Position numbers and translations under genes: made by a program. Shown in pieces: positions 45,343-54,512 of a DNA stretch of 64,000 nt; position 1 is the first letter of the stretch; each line of letters begins with the position of its first letter. The notes beneath the pieces were generated by a model, which was given only the letters and a program-made list of their open reading frames with translations, was not told where the DNA came from and did no database searches. Source of the stretch: Pseudalkalibacillus berkeleyi (lineage in GTDB: Bacteria; Bacillota; Bacilli; Bacillales; Fictibacillaceae); contig NZ_JAKIJS010000001.1 in the NCBI RefSeq assembly GCF_021608225.1, forward strand, positions 1,364,001-1,428,000, given 5' to 3'.

Positions 45343-45936
45343 CTATTGATTTAAGTTTGGAGTGCTAGATTGTCGTTGGGTCAATAAGTAAACGATCGTT
45401 ATCGAAAGCACACTTAACCAGAATGTAAAATATCCAATCTCCGTATAGTACCTATTCAATACGTGATAGGTTGGCATCATATCAAATAGATAATCGATCA
45501 TCTCATTATGGATCACCCATATACTAGCGACCATTAGATGCCATCGTTTTATTTTATAAAAAGGAGCATATAAAAGGCCTTGAACGGCCATACCAAAATG
45601 AGAAAAAATCAGCATATAATTTACAAAGGTAAGCGAGCCACTCACATATCCACCGAATAAATTCATAAAGACTGCCCAAATTCCGTATTTAAATAAAGTG
45701 ATTGCAGCTAGAGCCTCAAGCAGCGGCCAATTTCGTCCAAGCAAAAAAGCGATCAAAACGAATACAAAGAATAAGCTCGCTGTCGGACTATCTGGGACAA
45801 ACGGCATAAAATACCAAGGCGTTTGTTCTAATTGATTCGCGTACCATATGTAACCATATATTGTACCTAGGATATTGATGATTAATAGCATCCACAAAAA
45901 TGATCGGCTTTTCAATGCCATCAAAACTGTATACAT
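45343..45936 (-). CDS. ypjA: YpjA family membrane protein (DUF1405)
   Basis: A 197-residue protein with about six membrane segments; recognised by LKSRSFLWMLLIINILGTIYGY and by its place between qcrC and ypjB. Function unknown. I use the ATG at 45936, seven bases after AAAGGAG; the longer frame to 45990 runs into the qcr terminator. Confidence 0.85.
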   Translation of the reverse strand: MYTVLMALKSRSFLWMLLIINILGTIYGYIWYANQLEQTPWYFMPFVPDSPTASLFFVFVLIAFLLGRNWPLLEALAAITLFKYGIWAVFMNLFGGYVSGSLTFVNYMLIFSHFGMAVQGLLYAPFYKIKRWHLMVASIWVIHNEMIDYLFDMMPTYHVLNRYYTEIGYFTFWLSVLSITIVYLLTQRQSSTPNLNQ

Positions 45937-45959
45937 CTTCAGGCTCCTTTGATCGATAG

Positions 45960-45997
45960 ATAGATAAAAAGCTGACTTGGAATGAATCAAGTCAGCT
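45960..45997 (-). terminator. Terminator of the qcrABC operon
   Basis: AGCTGACTTG/CAAGTCAGCT (45970-45997), 10-bp stem with an 8-base loop, followed by TTTTTATC on the minus strand. Confidence 0.85.
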
Positions 45998-46008
45998 TTA
46001 AAATCGTA

Positions 46009-46767
46009 TTACTCTTCGAGTTCTGCAATGAACTCAGATAATTGTTTTAATTCCTCATCGGAACCTTTAAATATATCAGCAGGCATGCTTCCTACACCGT
46101 TCTTCGCAATGTTTGCGATTTCTTCAGGGGGTAACCCTGTTCCGATTAGGGAAGGTCCGCTACCTCCAGATAAATTGTTTCCGTGACAACCAATACAACC
46201 TTGTTCCTGATAAACCTTATAGCCAGGGGCAGATTCATCAATTTCAACTTCAACAATCTTACCTTGTTGTTCAGCCTTTTCCCAATTGTGATTGACAACA
46301 GACTCCCAAGTCAAGAATACAATTGAAATAAGGGCTAATAACATCATACCTACAGCTACCGGTCGTTTATTCGGGCGTCGCTCAGGTCCACGGTCTAACC
46401 ATGGAGCTAATAGAAGAGCACCGAATGCCAAGCCAGGCATTATTACTGTACCGATCAGCGTATAATCTCCAGCGGCATATTTATACTTCAATAATTGGTA
46501 TAAAAATAAGAAATACCAGTCAGGTAATGGAATATAACTTGCATCAGTAGGATCCGCTTTACGTTCAAGCGGTGATTCGTGAACGACTGTTAAAATCAAG
46601 TAGCCGATCAAGAATACAGATCCAACCATCCATTCTTTTAAAAGGAAGTTTGGCCAGAACGCTTCCGTTTTCCCTGGATACTCGGAGTAATCTTTTGGGA
46701 TGTTCGGCTTTCGTTCTGCTGGGATACGAGAATCCCCAACAAACTTCATACCTTTGCCACGATGCAT
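46009..46767 (-). CDS. qcrC: Menaquinol:cytochrome c reductase subunit QcrC (cytochrome b/c)
   Basis: A 252-residue fusion of a subunit IV-like part with three membrane spans and a C-terminal cytochrome c domain with the haem motif CIGCHG. Together with QcrA and QcrB it moves electrons from menaquinol to cytochrome c. SD GGAGGG precedes ATG. Last gene of qcrA-qcrB-qcrC. Confidence 0.95.
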   Translation of the reverse strand: MHRGKGMKFVGDSRIPAERKPNIPKDYSEYPGKTEAFWPNFLLKEWMVGSVFLIGYLILTVVHESPLERKADPTDASYIPLPDWYFLFLYQLLKYKYAAGDYTLIGTVIMPGLAFGALLLAPWLDRGPERRPNKRPVAVGMMLLALISIVFLTWESVVNHNWEKAEQQGKIVEVEIDESAPGYKVYQEQGCIGCHGNNLSGGSGPSLIGTGLPPEEIANIAKNGVGSMPADIFKGSDEELKQLSEFIAELEE

Positions 46768-46797
46768 CTTTCTCCCTCCTTTATCCTATCGCATTTT

Positions 46798-47472
46798 TTA
46801 AAGTGGTCCAGAAATTCCTTGCTTTCGAATCATGATAAAGTGCGCTCCCATGAGCCCGAGAAGAGCACCAGGCAAGAAGAATACATGGATTGCAAAGAAT
46901 CGAGTCAATGTTTGTGCACCGATAATCGTAGCGTCACCCGCTAATAATGTTTTCAAAGCTGGTCCTATTACAGGGACCGTAACAGCAATTTCAAGTCCTA
47001 CTTTTGTTGCAAATAGCGCTTTCATGTCCCAAGGCAATAAGTACCCTGTGAATCCGAGACCAAGCATAACACCGAAAATCAATACTCCGACTACCCAGTT
47101 CAATTCACGAGGTTTCTTGTAAGCACCCTGGAAGAAAACTCGTAAAGTATGTAGAAACATCATTACGATGACTAGACTTGCACCCCAGTGGTGCATACCA
47201 CGTACAATGACACCGAACGCGACTTCATTTTGCAAATAATAAACAGATTCATAAGCATTAATGATATCTGGAACATAATACATTGTTAAGAACATTCCAG
47301 ATAAGATTTGGATGACAGTTATGAAGAATGTCAATCCACCGAAACAGTAAACGAACGCCGAGAAATGGTGAGCAGGGTTAACGTGCTCAGGTACTTCATG
47401 GTCTGCGATATCTCGCCACATAGGCGTAATATCGAGTCGTTCATCTACCCAATCATACATTTTCTGTAACAT
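46798..47472 (-). CDS. qcrB: Menaquinol:cytochrome c reductase cytochrome b subunit QcrB
   Basis: A 224-residue cytochrome b6-type membrane protein with four spans. Haem-ligand His pairs are in HHFSAFVYCFGG and HHWGASL for one side and FAIHVFFLPG and LMGAHF for the other. The length equals B. subtilis QcrB. AAAGGGG lies before the ATG. Confidence 0.96.
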   Translation of the reverse strand: MLQKMYDWVDERLDITPMWRDIADHEVPEHVNPAHHFSAFVYCFGGLTFFITVIQILSGMFLTMYYVPDIINAYESVYYLQNEVAFGVIVRGMHHWGASLVIVMMFLHTLRVFFQGAYKKPRELNWVVGVLIFGVMLGLGFTGYLLPWDMKALFATKVGLEIAVTVPVIGPALKTLLAGDATIIGAQTLTRFFAIHVFFLPGALLGLMGAHFIMIRKQGISGPL

Positions 47473-47487
47473 TGATTACGCCCCTTT

Positions 47488-47985
47488 CTACTGTGGCATT
47501 GCTTGACCTAAGTATAGTTTGCCGTCTTTTACCTCTTTCTTATATACATCAAGTGGCGCTAGCGGCGGTGTGCCTTTAACATTCGTTCCATCTTTCGTAT
47601 AACGCCCTGCATGACAAGGACAGAAGAACTGGTTCGGATAAGCTGGGTTCGTTGCCCAGTCTACTGTACAGCCAAGGTGCTTACAAATCGGCGACAATGC
47701 TAGAATCTCACCGTTTTTATCTTTAAACACCCATGCAGCTTGTGTAACTTCAGATTCATACCAGCCATCTTTTTGTTTTACTTTAAATGTGAAACGTTGT
47801 GGTTCTTGTGTTAGTTTACTCTCTTCGACAACAGCTACCATATCTTGACCGGCACCTTCTTTAAGTACAGGATCGATCGCAAAACGTACCATCGGTAAGA
47901 GCATGCCTGCAGCCATGAATCCACCGACACCTGTTAAGGTATAGTTCAAAAATTGTCGTCTGGAGACTTCATCTTTGTTGGCCAT
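47488..47985 (-). CDS. qcrA: Menaquinol:cytochrome c reductase Rieske protein QcrA
   Basis: A 165-residue iron-sulfur protein with a twin-arginine-like N-terminus (SRRQFLNYTLTGVGG) and one membrane anchor, and the 2Fe-2S motifs CKHLGC and CPCHAG. It takes electrons from menaquinol on the outer face. A sigma-A promoter is at 48049-48077. Confidence 0.96.
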   Translation of the reverse strand: MANKDEVSRRQFLNYTLTGVGGFMAAGMLLPMVRFAIDPVLKEGAGQDMVAVVEESKLTQEPQRFTFKVKQKDGWYESEVTQAAWVFKDKNGEILALSPICKHLGCTVDWATNPAYPNQFFCPCHAGRYTKDGTNVKGTPPLAPLDVYKKEVKDGKLYLGQAMPQ

Positions 47986-48048
47986 TGGTTTCCCCCCTTA
48001 CGCAGTAGACTTCCTCTAACATTACACATATATTACTAGGACATTAAC

Positions 48049-48077
48049 ATGATAGCGTAACTTATAAGCATCGTCAA
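48049..48077 (-). promoter_or_regulatory. Sigma-A promoter of qcrABC
   Basis: TTGACG (48072-48077) and TATCAT (48049-48054), 17 bases apart on the minus strand. Confidence 0.7.
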
Positions 48078-48112
48078 TAATATCATTGTCTAATTCAATC
48101 AATCTATTCGTT

Positions 48113-48574
48113 CTAAAACGAGTTTTGCCACTTTTTTGTGACAATTTGTAGAAGATGCTTGACTTGTTCGGAAATTACCTCTCGCTGATACTCCTCTTCC
48201 ATATGCTCGAGTGGCACTGGTGGTATCGTGACAATATGCTCTTGTAACCCAGGTGAACCGCTCCACCTTACGTCTGAAGTTATGAAAACAGGGTAAGGCA
48301 TGTCTGATTCTTTGAGCTCTTCAAACAGGACTTCCATCCTGTTTAATATTTCTTCGTCCTTCTCACTTTCTAAATATGTAATGGGTGGAAACAGGACGAC
48401 TCTACCTTTTAATTGTCGTTCCAATTCATCCGAAACTAATTGAGGAAACTCCCCTTTAAGCACGATGTTCTTCTTATTCTGTCCCCATGAAATTGGTATA
48501 AGAGGAACAACAGCAGTATCAACATATTCTGATGCTTGATTGTATACGTCGATATCTTTTGAACGCCACTTCAT
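48113..48574 (-). CDS. ypiF: YpiF family protein (DUF2487)
   Basis: A 153-residue soluble protein of unknown function, recognised by MKWRSKDIDVYNQASEYVDT at the start and by position before qcrA, as in B. subtilis. ATG at 48574 follows AGGAAGTG; a nine-codon extension has no SD. Confidence 0.82.
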   Translation of the reverse strand: MKWRSKDIDVYNQASEYVDTAVVPLIPISWGQNKKNIVLKGEFPQLVSDELERQLKGRVVLFPPITYLESEKDEEILNRMEVLFEELKESDMPYPVFITSDVRWSGSPGLQEHIVTIPPVPLEHMEEEYQREVISEQVKHLLQIVTKKWQNSF

Positions 48575-48693
48575 TATTTTCACTTCCTTATATGTATCCA
48601 TTTAATCTCTTCAATAGTGTATCACTCAACTCAATGGTAGAAAAGGCAAAAACAATTCAGGCATTTGAAAAAATGCTACAAGTAACTTATAAA

Positions 48694-48755
48694 TAAAAAA
48701 ATGCCTACTCTCCTTCAGACATCATCAAATAGGATGACAAAAGGAGGTTAGGCAT
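48694..48755 (-). terminator. Terminator of the ypiA-ypiB transcript
   Basis: ATGCCTAACCTCCTT...AAGGAGAGTAGGCAT (48701-48755) long imperfect stem followed by TTTTTTTATTTA on the minus strand, after ypiB. Confidence 0.8.
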
Positions 48756-48813
48756 CTTTAGGTTTTTAGACCTATATTCTACACGATCCATTTCTAACGT
48801 CTTAACTTGAAAA

Positions 48814-49350
48814 TTAAAGCTTATTGTATTCGTTGCTCAATCGTTCAAAAGTCTTAAAATCCTTTTGATCTAAAGCTTCGTCGATTTGTGTTTGAAGAGA
48901 TTTCTTACGAAAATGACTGAAAGACTGATCCAAAATCATTTCCGCCCACAACCCATACTTCTTATCAGGCACCATATTTTCAGGAATGTGTGGATTCTCT
49001 TCTAATACTGCTGCATACTGAGGGGTGCGATATGCCCCTTTAAATTTAAGCTCAATATAGACATCTTCATCCTGATTCAGTCGAATGTCATGAAATGACT
49101 TTTCAGCATCGGTCGTCAATATATTTTGCTTATAGAATCTAAAAGGTACACCATCTACGCAATTTGTAGACATGATGATCGCCTTTGGACAGTATTCTGC
49201 ATTTTCAACGAAATGGACATTCTCCATTAACGTCTCATCACTAACAAGGTAATTTAACAACCATACACATTCTCGCTTTTTCAGTTGGTAATGGTTTAAA
49301 AACCATTTGAGAAAATCCTTCTTTTCTAAGACGGTTACGGTGCTGCTCAT
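48814..49350 (-). CDS. ypiB: UPF0302 protein YpiB
   Basis: A 178-residue protein of the UPF0302/YpiB family (IDEAL-domain type), the usual length. The block [19 protein letters not shown] and the C-terminal [17 protein letters not shown] (IDEAL motif) are seen. The IDEAL motif occurs in several Firmicutes proteins of uncertain function. ATG at 49350 is 6 bases after GGAGGG. Confidence 0.88.
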   Translation of the reverse strand: MSSTVTVLEKKDFLKWFLNHYQLKKRECVWLLNYLVSDETLMENVHFVENAEYCPKAIIMSTNCVDGVPFRFYKQNILTTDAEKSFHDIRLNQDEDVYIELKFKGAYRTPQYAAVLEENPHIPENMVPDKKYGLWAEMILDQSFSHFRKKSLQTQIDEALDQKDFKTFERLSNEYNKL

Positions 49351-49512
49351 TGCAATCCCTCCATCATTCACTGTCGTTTGAGATCTTACAATATCTTACA
49401 GCTAAACAATAAGCCATAGTTCTCGATAATTACTTACTATGTTCTATGTTCAAGCATCCAATTCCTTCTTATTTCAAATATTTTTGGTCAATCTCGTTAT
49501 TGCTTAGTGTCA

Positions 49513-50775
49513 TTATCGCTCTTCGAGTCTAATCAATTCTTCCTCTAAATGAATTCGTTGTGGATCGTTTGCCAAAGCTTTTTGTAATAAATCTTTTGCT
49601 TTGTCCCTCTGTCCAATTTCAATCATGTACCATCCGTAATCTTCTAGAAATTCGGCTTGGTCTTTTAAATCATTATATGCGATTTCATATCTTTTTAATG
49701 CATTCTCATCATTTTCAAGTTCCCGGTATGCCGAGGCTGTCTTCCACATAGCATCAGGAGCTAAATCTCCATAACGTTCAACTTCAAGCGCTAAATCAAT
49801 CACTTTTTCATATTGCTCTGCTGTAACATATTGGTCAATTAATATGGAGGTCGCCTTCATATTCGATGGATCAAGCCCTAACGCATGTTGTAGTAGTTCA
49901 ACAGCTCGATCGTTATCCTTCAATTGAAAAGCCAGCTCTCCTGCTTGGAGGTACAACTCTTCATTGAATTCGTCTAATCTCATACCCTCAAGGTAGACTT
50001 CCATCGCTTCCTCTAAAGCACCTTCCTCAACATACGCTCGAGCCAATACAGGGTAAAGAGTTGTGTATTGAGGATCTAAGTCTTTCAAATGGTTGAGGGC
50101 ATGTATTGTCTTTTGGTGTTCGCCAATTCGATCAGTAGTAAGTGCAAAACCGAACCACTCGTCCGGGCTTGAATCATCGTTAAGACCTTGTTCATAATAT
50201 TCAATCGCTTGTTCGAACTTACCAGAACCTGTGAGTGCTTCAGCTAGTCTCAATAGGATTGGTGTGTGATTAAATGTCTCATGACCCGATTTAATCAATT
50301 CTTCGAAATAAACGATACTTCTGTTAAAATTCCCTTGGTGTAAATAAAATTCACCTAATCCAAAGGTAATTACCGGTTCATTAGGTGCCTGTCGTTTAGC
50401 GGTTAACAATTTCTGTTCAGCTACTTCTGATAATCCTTGTCTTTCATAAAGGTCCGCAGACAATAGTAATGATTCTAAATATTGATCCCCTTCAGGTGAA
50501 ATAGAAGACAGTAGCTGTAATGCTTCTTCTTCACGTTCCATTTCCATATATAGCTCTGCTCCAAAAATTTTCAATTCATCCACTTCCGGATAAAAAGCCA
50601 TGAGTTCTTCTGTGACATCAATCGCTTCGTCAATGAATCCTAGTTCTTGGTAAACTTGAGCTATTTCTAGTAGAGTATCATGATCACTGGTTTCCCGAAG
50701 GGTCTTTAATTGTGCTAACCCCTCTTCGATTTCGCCACGGTCAATCTTCTCAATGGCTTTTTCAACATTCGGCAT
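49513..50775 (-). CDS. ypiA: TPR-repeat protein YpiA
   Basis: A 420-residue protein made of about ten to eleven tetratricopeptide repeats, with no membrane segment or enzyme domain. TPR arrays serve as binding scaffolds; partners of YpiA are unknown. ATG at 50775 is 8 bases after AAAGGA; an ATG three codons earlier lies directly on the SD. It is followed by ypiB as in B. subtilis. Confidence 0.88.
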   Translation of the reverse strand: MPNVEKAIEKIDRGEIEEGLAQLKTLRETSDHDTLLEIAQVYQELGFIDEAIDVTEELMAFYPEVDELKIFGAELYMEMEREEEALQLLSSISPEGDQYLESLLLSADLYERQGLSEVAEQKLLTAKRQAPNEPVITFGLGEFYLHQGNFNRSIVYFEELIKSGHETFNHTPILLRLAEALTGSGKFEQAIEYYEQGLNDDSSPDEWFGFALTTDRIGEHQKTIHALNHLKDLDPQYTTLYPVLARAYVEEGALEEAMEVYLEGMRLDEFNEELYLQAGELAFQLKDNDRAVELLQHALGLDPSNMKATSILIDQYVTAEQYEKVIDLALEVERYGDLAPDAMWKTASAYRELENDENALKRYEIAYNDLKDQAEFLEDYGWYMIEIGQRDKAKDLLQKALANDPQRIHLEEELIRLEER

Positions 50776-50793
50776 GGTGGACATCCTTTCTTT

Positions 50794-51702
50794 CTATAAC
50801 AAATCGTTGGACATGACGCGGAAAATGCCTGGTCGGATAATCTTCATTTCCTTACCTGCTCCTTGCATTAACCTTAAATCATCTCTAACTTTTATAACTG
50901 TTCCATTTTGTACGACGATAACTGGATTTTTATTTTTATCATACTTGACTATCTCTTCACCATCAACCGATACGATTCGTTCAAATACTAAGTAATCTAC
51001 ATCACTACCTGTAATCCATGAACCTTTTTTAGGATATAACCCAATGCATTGAAGTTGATGTTTCGTCAATCTCTCCTTATCATTTGGGAATTCTTCTATC
51101 GTTATGATTGATTTTTCTTTACATAGACGAACCCATTTTTCTTGGATTTGCTGGAGTCTTTTTTCGTGTAAAGGTAATTGTGACCAATCTGCAATAATCG
51201 GAACAGTGTATGGAAAGTTCACATTACGAATCCATTCCCAAATCACTGTATCCAAATCTTCTTCTTGTTCAACAACCGCATTTATGAATGGGATCTTTGC
51301 TTTTTGACATGTTCTTATAAGGGAAGGTGAGATTCTACTCATTGGCACTTGAACGCCGATAACATAATCTAGAGGCATCGTAGCAAGCTTAGTTCTCAAG
51401 TCTGAAATTTTCCGGTCATATTCTTTAGGGAATGTAAGTGGCACTATTGTAACAACAGAGGTACAACCATTCTTAACTAAATCCTCACAGCAATTTTGAA
51501 TCGAAGTTTCATCCATGTCTGCTATAGAAAAATCTCTACATACGTACCCAGGAATGACATCAAAACCAGAAGAGTTAACGGTGAAACATTTCATCTTCAA
51601 CGGTCGTTCAGAAACATATCGAATCACATTATCTTTGACATATACGTGCTTTTGTTTCGGATTCCGGTCTGTAGTCCATACGTTCTCTAATATATATTCC
51701 AT
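50794..51702 (-). CDS. Amidohydrolase-like protein without metal ligands, unrecognised
   Basis: A 302-residue soluble protein. The start (YILENVWTTDRNPKQKHVYVKDNVIRYV) looks like the beta-sandwich part of amidohydrolases such as NagA, and DVIPGYVCRDFS stands where active members have PGFIDxHxHG. The metal His pair is absent. The middle (GCTSVVTIVPLTFP) recalls the NagA TSxxPT pattern, and the C-terminus repeats the sandwich (VVQNGTVIKVRDDL). I do not know a function. It is inserted between aroA and ypiA in comparison with B. subtilis, 10 bases before ypiA, so the two may be cotranscribed. Confidence 0.6.
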   Translation of the reverse strand: MEYILENVWTTDRNPKQKHVYVKDNVIRYVSERPLKMKCFTVNSSGFDVIPGYVCRDFSIADMDETSIQNCCEDLVKNGCTSVVTIVPLTFPKEYDRKISDLRTKLATMPLDYVIGVQVPMSRISPSLIRTCQKAKIPFINAVVEQEEDLDTVIWEWIRNVNFPYTVPIIADWSQLPLHEKRLQQIQEKWVRLCKEKSIITIEEFPNDKERLTKHQLQCIGLYPKKGSWITGSDVDYLVFERIVSVDGEEIVKYDKNKNPVIVVQNGTVIKVRDDLRLMQGAGKEMKIIRPGIFRVMSNDLL

Positions 51703-51781
51703 TGACCTGTCCCCCTAATCATACACTGGTATTATAGACAGGCTATGAACAAAAGGAAGAAAACAGAACTATTCAGACAAC

Positions 51782-51819
51782 AAAAAAAGACCTAGCTAAC
51801 AATGTAAAAGCTACATGTC
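51782..51819 (-). terminator. Probable terminator of aroA
   Basis: GAC-TAGCT/AGCTA-GTC stem with a small internal loop (51789-51819), followed by seven T on the minus strand. Confidence 0.55.
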
Positions 51820-51824
51820 AACCA

Positions 51825-51849
51825 GGACAATTGTCCATATTTAATATGG
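51825..51849. promoter_or_regulatory. Overlapping palindromes between aroA and the amidohydrolase-like gene
   Basis: GGACAATTGTCC (51825-51836) and CCATATTTAATATGG (51835-51849) are perfect palindromes sharing two bases. They lie about 140 bases before the start of the amidohydrolase-like gene and may be operators. Confidence 0.4.
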
Positions 51850-51938
51850 ATAGGAGTGGAGAGAAACCATACTAACATCATTATAACAAGCTATACTGAA
51901 AAATCAATACATTTTTTAGAAAATTTATATAATTGTAT

Positions 51939-53228
51939 TTATTCTGATAAATAGTTTAGATCCCTCACAAAGTTTGGATAGGATATGTTAACCGCCGACA
52001 TTTGATTGATCGATATTGGATTCTCTGAAATACATGAAGCTACTGCAAGCATCATACCAATTCGATGATCCCCTAAACTGCTAGCTACACCACCTGTCAC
52101 AGTTTGTGAACCTTTTACAATCATGCCATCTTCGGTAGGTTCAACGGTAATACCAATATTATTTAATTGTTCAGCAACTGCAGCAATTCGGTCCGTTTCT
52201 TTAAAACGCAACTCAGATGCATCCTTAATCGTTGTGAGACCTTCAGATTGACTGGCGAGTAATGCAATGACTGGTAACTCATCGATTAATCTTGGAATGA
52301 TATCTCCACTTATTTCGATCCCTTGCATACGAGAATAACTTACCTCAATATCTCCGACTGGTTCCTCGTTCAGCATTCTTTCATTGGTAATTGAGAATGT
52401 TGCTCCCATTCGTTTAAGGACATCAATGATTCCTGTTCGTGTAGGATTGAGTCCGACATTCAATAATTTGATAGAACTATTAGGTGTAATTGCTGCAGCT
52501 ACCATGAAAAATGCAGCGGAAGAAATATCGGCAGGAATTTGTATCTTTGTTCCTACAAGCTTTTGGCCTCCTTGTATTTCCACTCGAGTACCTTCTCGAA
52601 TCACTTCAGCACCAAAAGACTTTAACATCCGTTCGGTATGATCTCTTGATATATGAGGTTCATTAACGACAGTTTTGCCTTCACTATTTAATCCGCATAA
52701 TAATAGCGCTGATTTTACTTGAGCACTGGCAATAGGGCTATTATAATAAATTCCTTTCGTATTACCCCCTATAATAGATATCGGAGCGAGACGACCATCC
52801 TCTCTTCCTTTAATCGTTGCCCCCATTTCCCTCAAAGGATTGACTACTCGACTCATTGGTCTACGATGAATCGATTCATCTCCTGCTAATACCGAATAAA
52901 TAGGAAATCCTGCTAGAATACCTGATAACAAACGGGCAGTTGTCCCTGAATTACCAACATCCAATACATTCACAGGTTCTGTTAATCCAGAGGCACCAAC
53001 ACCCTTTATGGTTAATTGCCCTTCTTGTTCATTAATTTGGACACCGAGTTGTTCCATGCAACTCATTGTACTTCGGCAATCTTCACTGTCTAAGAAATCT
53101 ACTACCGTCGTCTCACCTTCTGCTAAACCACCAAACATCACAGAGCGGTGTGTGATTGATTTATCTCCAGGTACTTTTATTGTTCCATTTAAGCCAGATT
53201 TTCGTTTATGTAGAATACATTCCTCCAT
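51939..53228 (-). CDS. aroA: 3-phosphoshikimate 1-carboxyvinyltransferase (EPSP synthase)
   Basis: A 429-residue enzyme of the shikimate pathway (called AroE in B. subtilis). Motifs: GTIKVPGDKSITHRS, LDVGNSGTTARLL, SRDHTERMLKSFGAEV and RFKETDRI. ATG at 53228 lies after GGAGAGGTG; an upstream in-frame extension of 32 codons has no SD and is rejected. The gap to hisC (about 140 bases) holds no tyrA, which B. subtilis has here. Confidence 0.95.
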   Translation of the reverse strand: MEECILHKRKSGLNGTIKVPGDKSITHRSVMFGGLAEGETTVVDFLDSEDCRSTMSCMEQLGVQINEQEGQLTIKGVGASGLTEPVNVLDVGNSGTTARLLSGILAGFPIYSVLAGDESIHRRPMSRVVNPLREMGATIKGREDGRLAPISIIGGNTKGIYYNSPIASAQVKSALLLCGLNSEGKTVVNEPHISRDHTERMLKSFGAEVIREGTRVEIQGGQKLVGTKIQIPADISSAAFFMVAAAITPNSSIKLLNVGLNPTRTGIIDVLKRMGATFSITNERMLNEEPVGDIEVSYSRMQGIEISGDIIPRLIDELPVIALLASQSEGLTTIKDASELRFKETDRIAAVAEQLNNIGITVEPTEDGMIVKGSQTVTGGVASSLGDHRIGMMLAVASCISENPISINQMSAVNISYPNFVRDLNYLSE

Positions 53229-53368
53229 GAATGACACCTCTCCTATTGAATAGATCTTCTCTGAATGGTTTTCAACATTTCGTACAGATAAAAAATAATG
53301 TGCCCAACAACTCTCACACATCACATCAATCTATTACGATGCGGAGAGAGTCCGACACGATTTTCAAA

Positions 53369-54499
53369 TTATTCGTTTATTGATGTAGCAACATTTTTCG
53401 TAACACCTTTTTGAACGAGCCATTCAGAAAGACAGTTAATGATTGAATCGTTTTGATCTTGACTTCCTACAGTAATTCGAACCGAAGTAAGGTACCCTAA
53501 CGCATTTCCAGAGCGGACAATAAATCCTTTGCGCAAAAGATAATCAAAAATTTCATCTCCTTGAATCGTTTTGAAATCAATTAAGATGAAATTACCTTGT
53601 GAAGGGAAATAATCTAAGTTAAATTGCTTACAAAAAGACTCATAAGATGCCATACCTTCGCGATTTTTCACACGACAAGTTTCTATGAACTCTAAATGCT
53701 CTAATGCTGTAATTGCAGCTCTTTGGGCTACTCTAGACGTATTAAATGGCTCCCTCACCGGATCAACTACTCCCATCAAATCTTCGTGAGCTACGCCATA
53801 TCCGATTCGAAGCGATGCTAAACCGAATGCTTTTGAGAAAGTTCGGAATATAATCAAATTCGTATACTCCTTTTGTAATTCGACCGTATCCGGATAATCC
53901 TCAGCAACGACATACTCACGGTAGGCTTCATCACATGCAACAATGATATCAGAAGGTACTTTCTTTAGAAATGAAACGAGCTCTTTCTCAGTAATATAAG
54001 TACCCGTAGGATTGTTTGGTGAACAGAGCCAAATGATTTTCGTATGATCGTCGATGGCCTGATACATCTGATCTAAGTCATGTTTCCCGTTATCTAACAA
54101 CGGTACTTCGATAATTTCTGCACCTTCAATAATTGAATTATGCTTATATTGAGGAAATGTTGGTGTAGCCATGATCGTATTGCTCTCTGGGCTAAGATAA
54201 GTTCTACAAAACATTTCGATTACCTCATCAGATCCGTTACCAAACAAAATCTGACCTGGTTTAACACCAAGATATTCCGAAAGTTTTGTGCGAATTTCAG
54301 CAGCATAACCATCAGGATATATTGAAACTCGTTCAAGCTCATCCATTACTGCATCCTTCACAGCGTCTGCACACCCAAAGGGATTTTCATTCGATGCTAA
54401 TTTTGTAATCGTTTCTAATCCCAATTCTTTTTTCACTTCTTCTATTGGTTTTCCAGGTTTATATGCCTTTAATGATTTAATTTGTTCTTTCGCCTTCAT
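53369..54499 (-). CDS. hisC: Histidinol-phosphate/aromatic aminotransferase HisC
   Basis: A 376-residue PLP aminotransferase that serves histidine synthesis and, in Bacillus, also phenylalanine and tyrosine synthesis. PLP Lys is in RTFSKAFGLASLRIGY; NENPFG is the substrate motif. ATG at 54499 follows GAGGTG; it lies 13 bases after the aroB stop, where B. subtilis has aroH and trpEDCFBA. Confidence 0.94.
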   Translation of the reverse strand: MKAKEQIKSLKAYKPGKPIEEVKKELGLETITKLASNENPFGCADAVKDAVMDELERVSIYPDGYAAEIRTKLSEYLGVKPGQILFGNGSDEVIEMFCRTYLSPESNTIMATPTFPQYKHNSIIEGAEIIEVPLLDNGKHDLDQMYQAIDDHTKIIWLCSPNNPTGTYITEKELVSFLKKVPSDIIVACDEAYREYVVAEDYPDTVELQKEYTNLIIFRTFSKAFGLASLRIGYGVAHEDLMGVVDPVREPFNTSRVAQRAAITALEHLEFIETCRVKNREGMASYESFCKQFNLDYFPSQGNFILIDFKTIQGDEIFDYLLRKGFIVRSGNALGYLTSVRITVGSQDQNDSIINCLSEWLVQKGVTKNVATSINE

Positions 54500-54512
54500 C
54501 TCAACACCTCTT

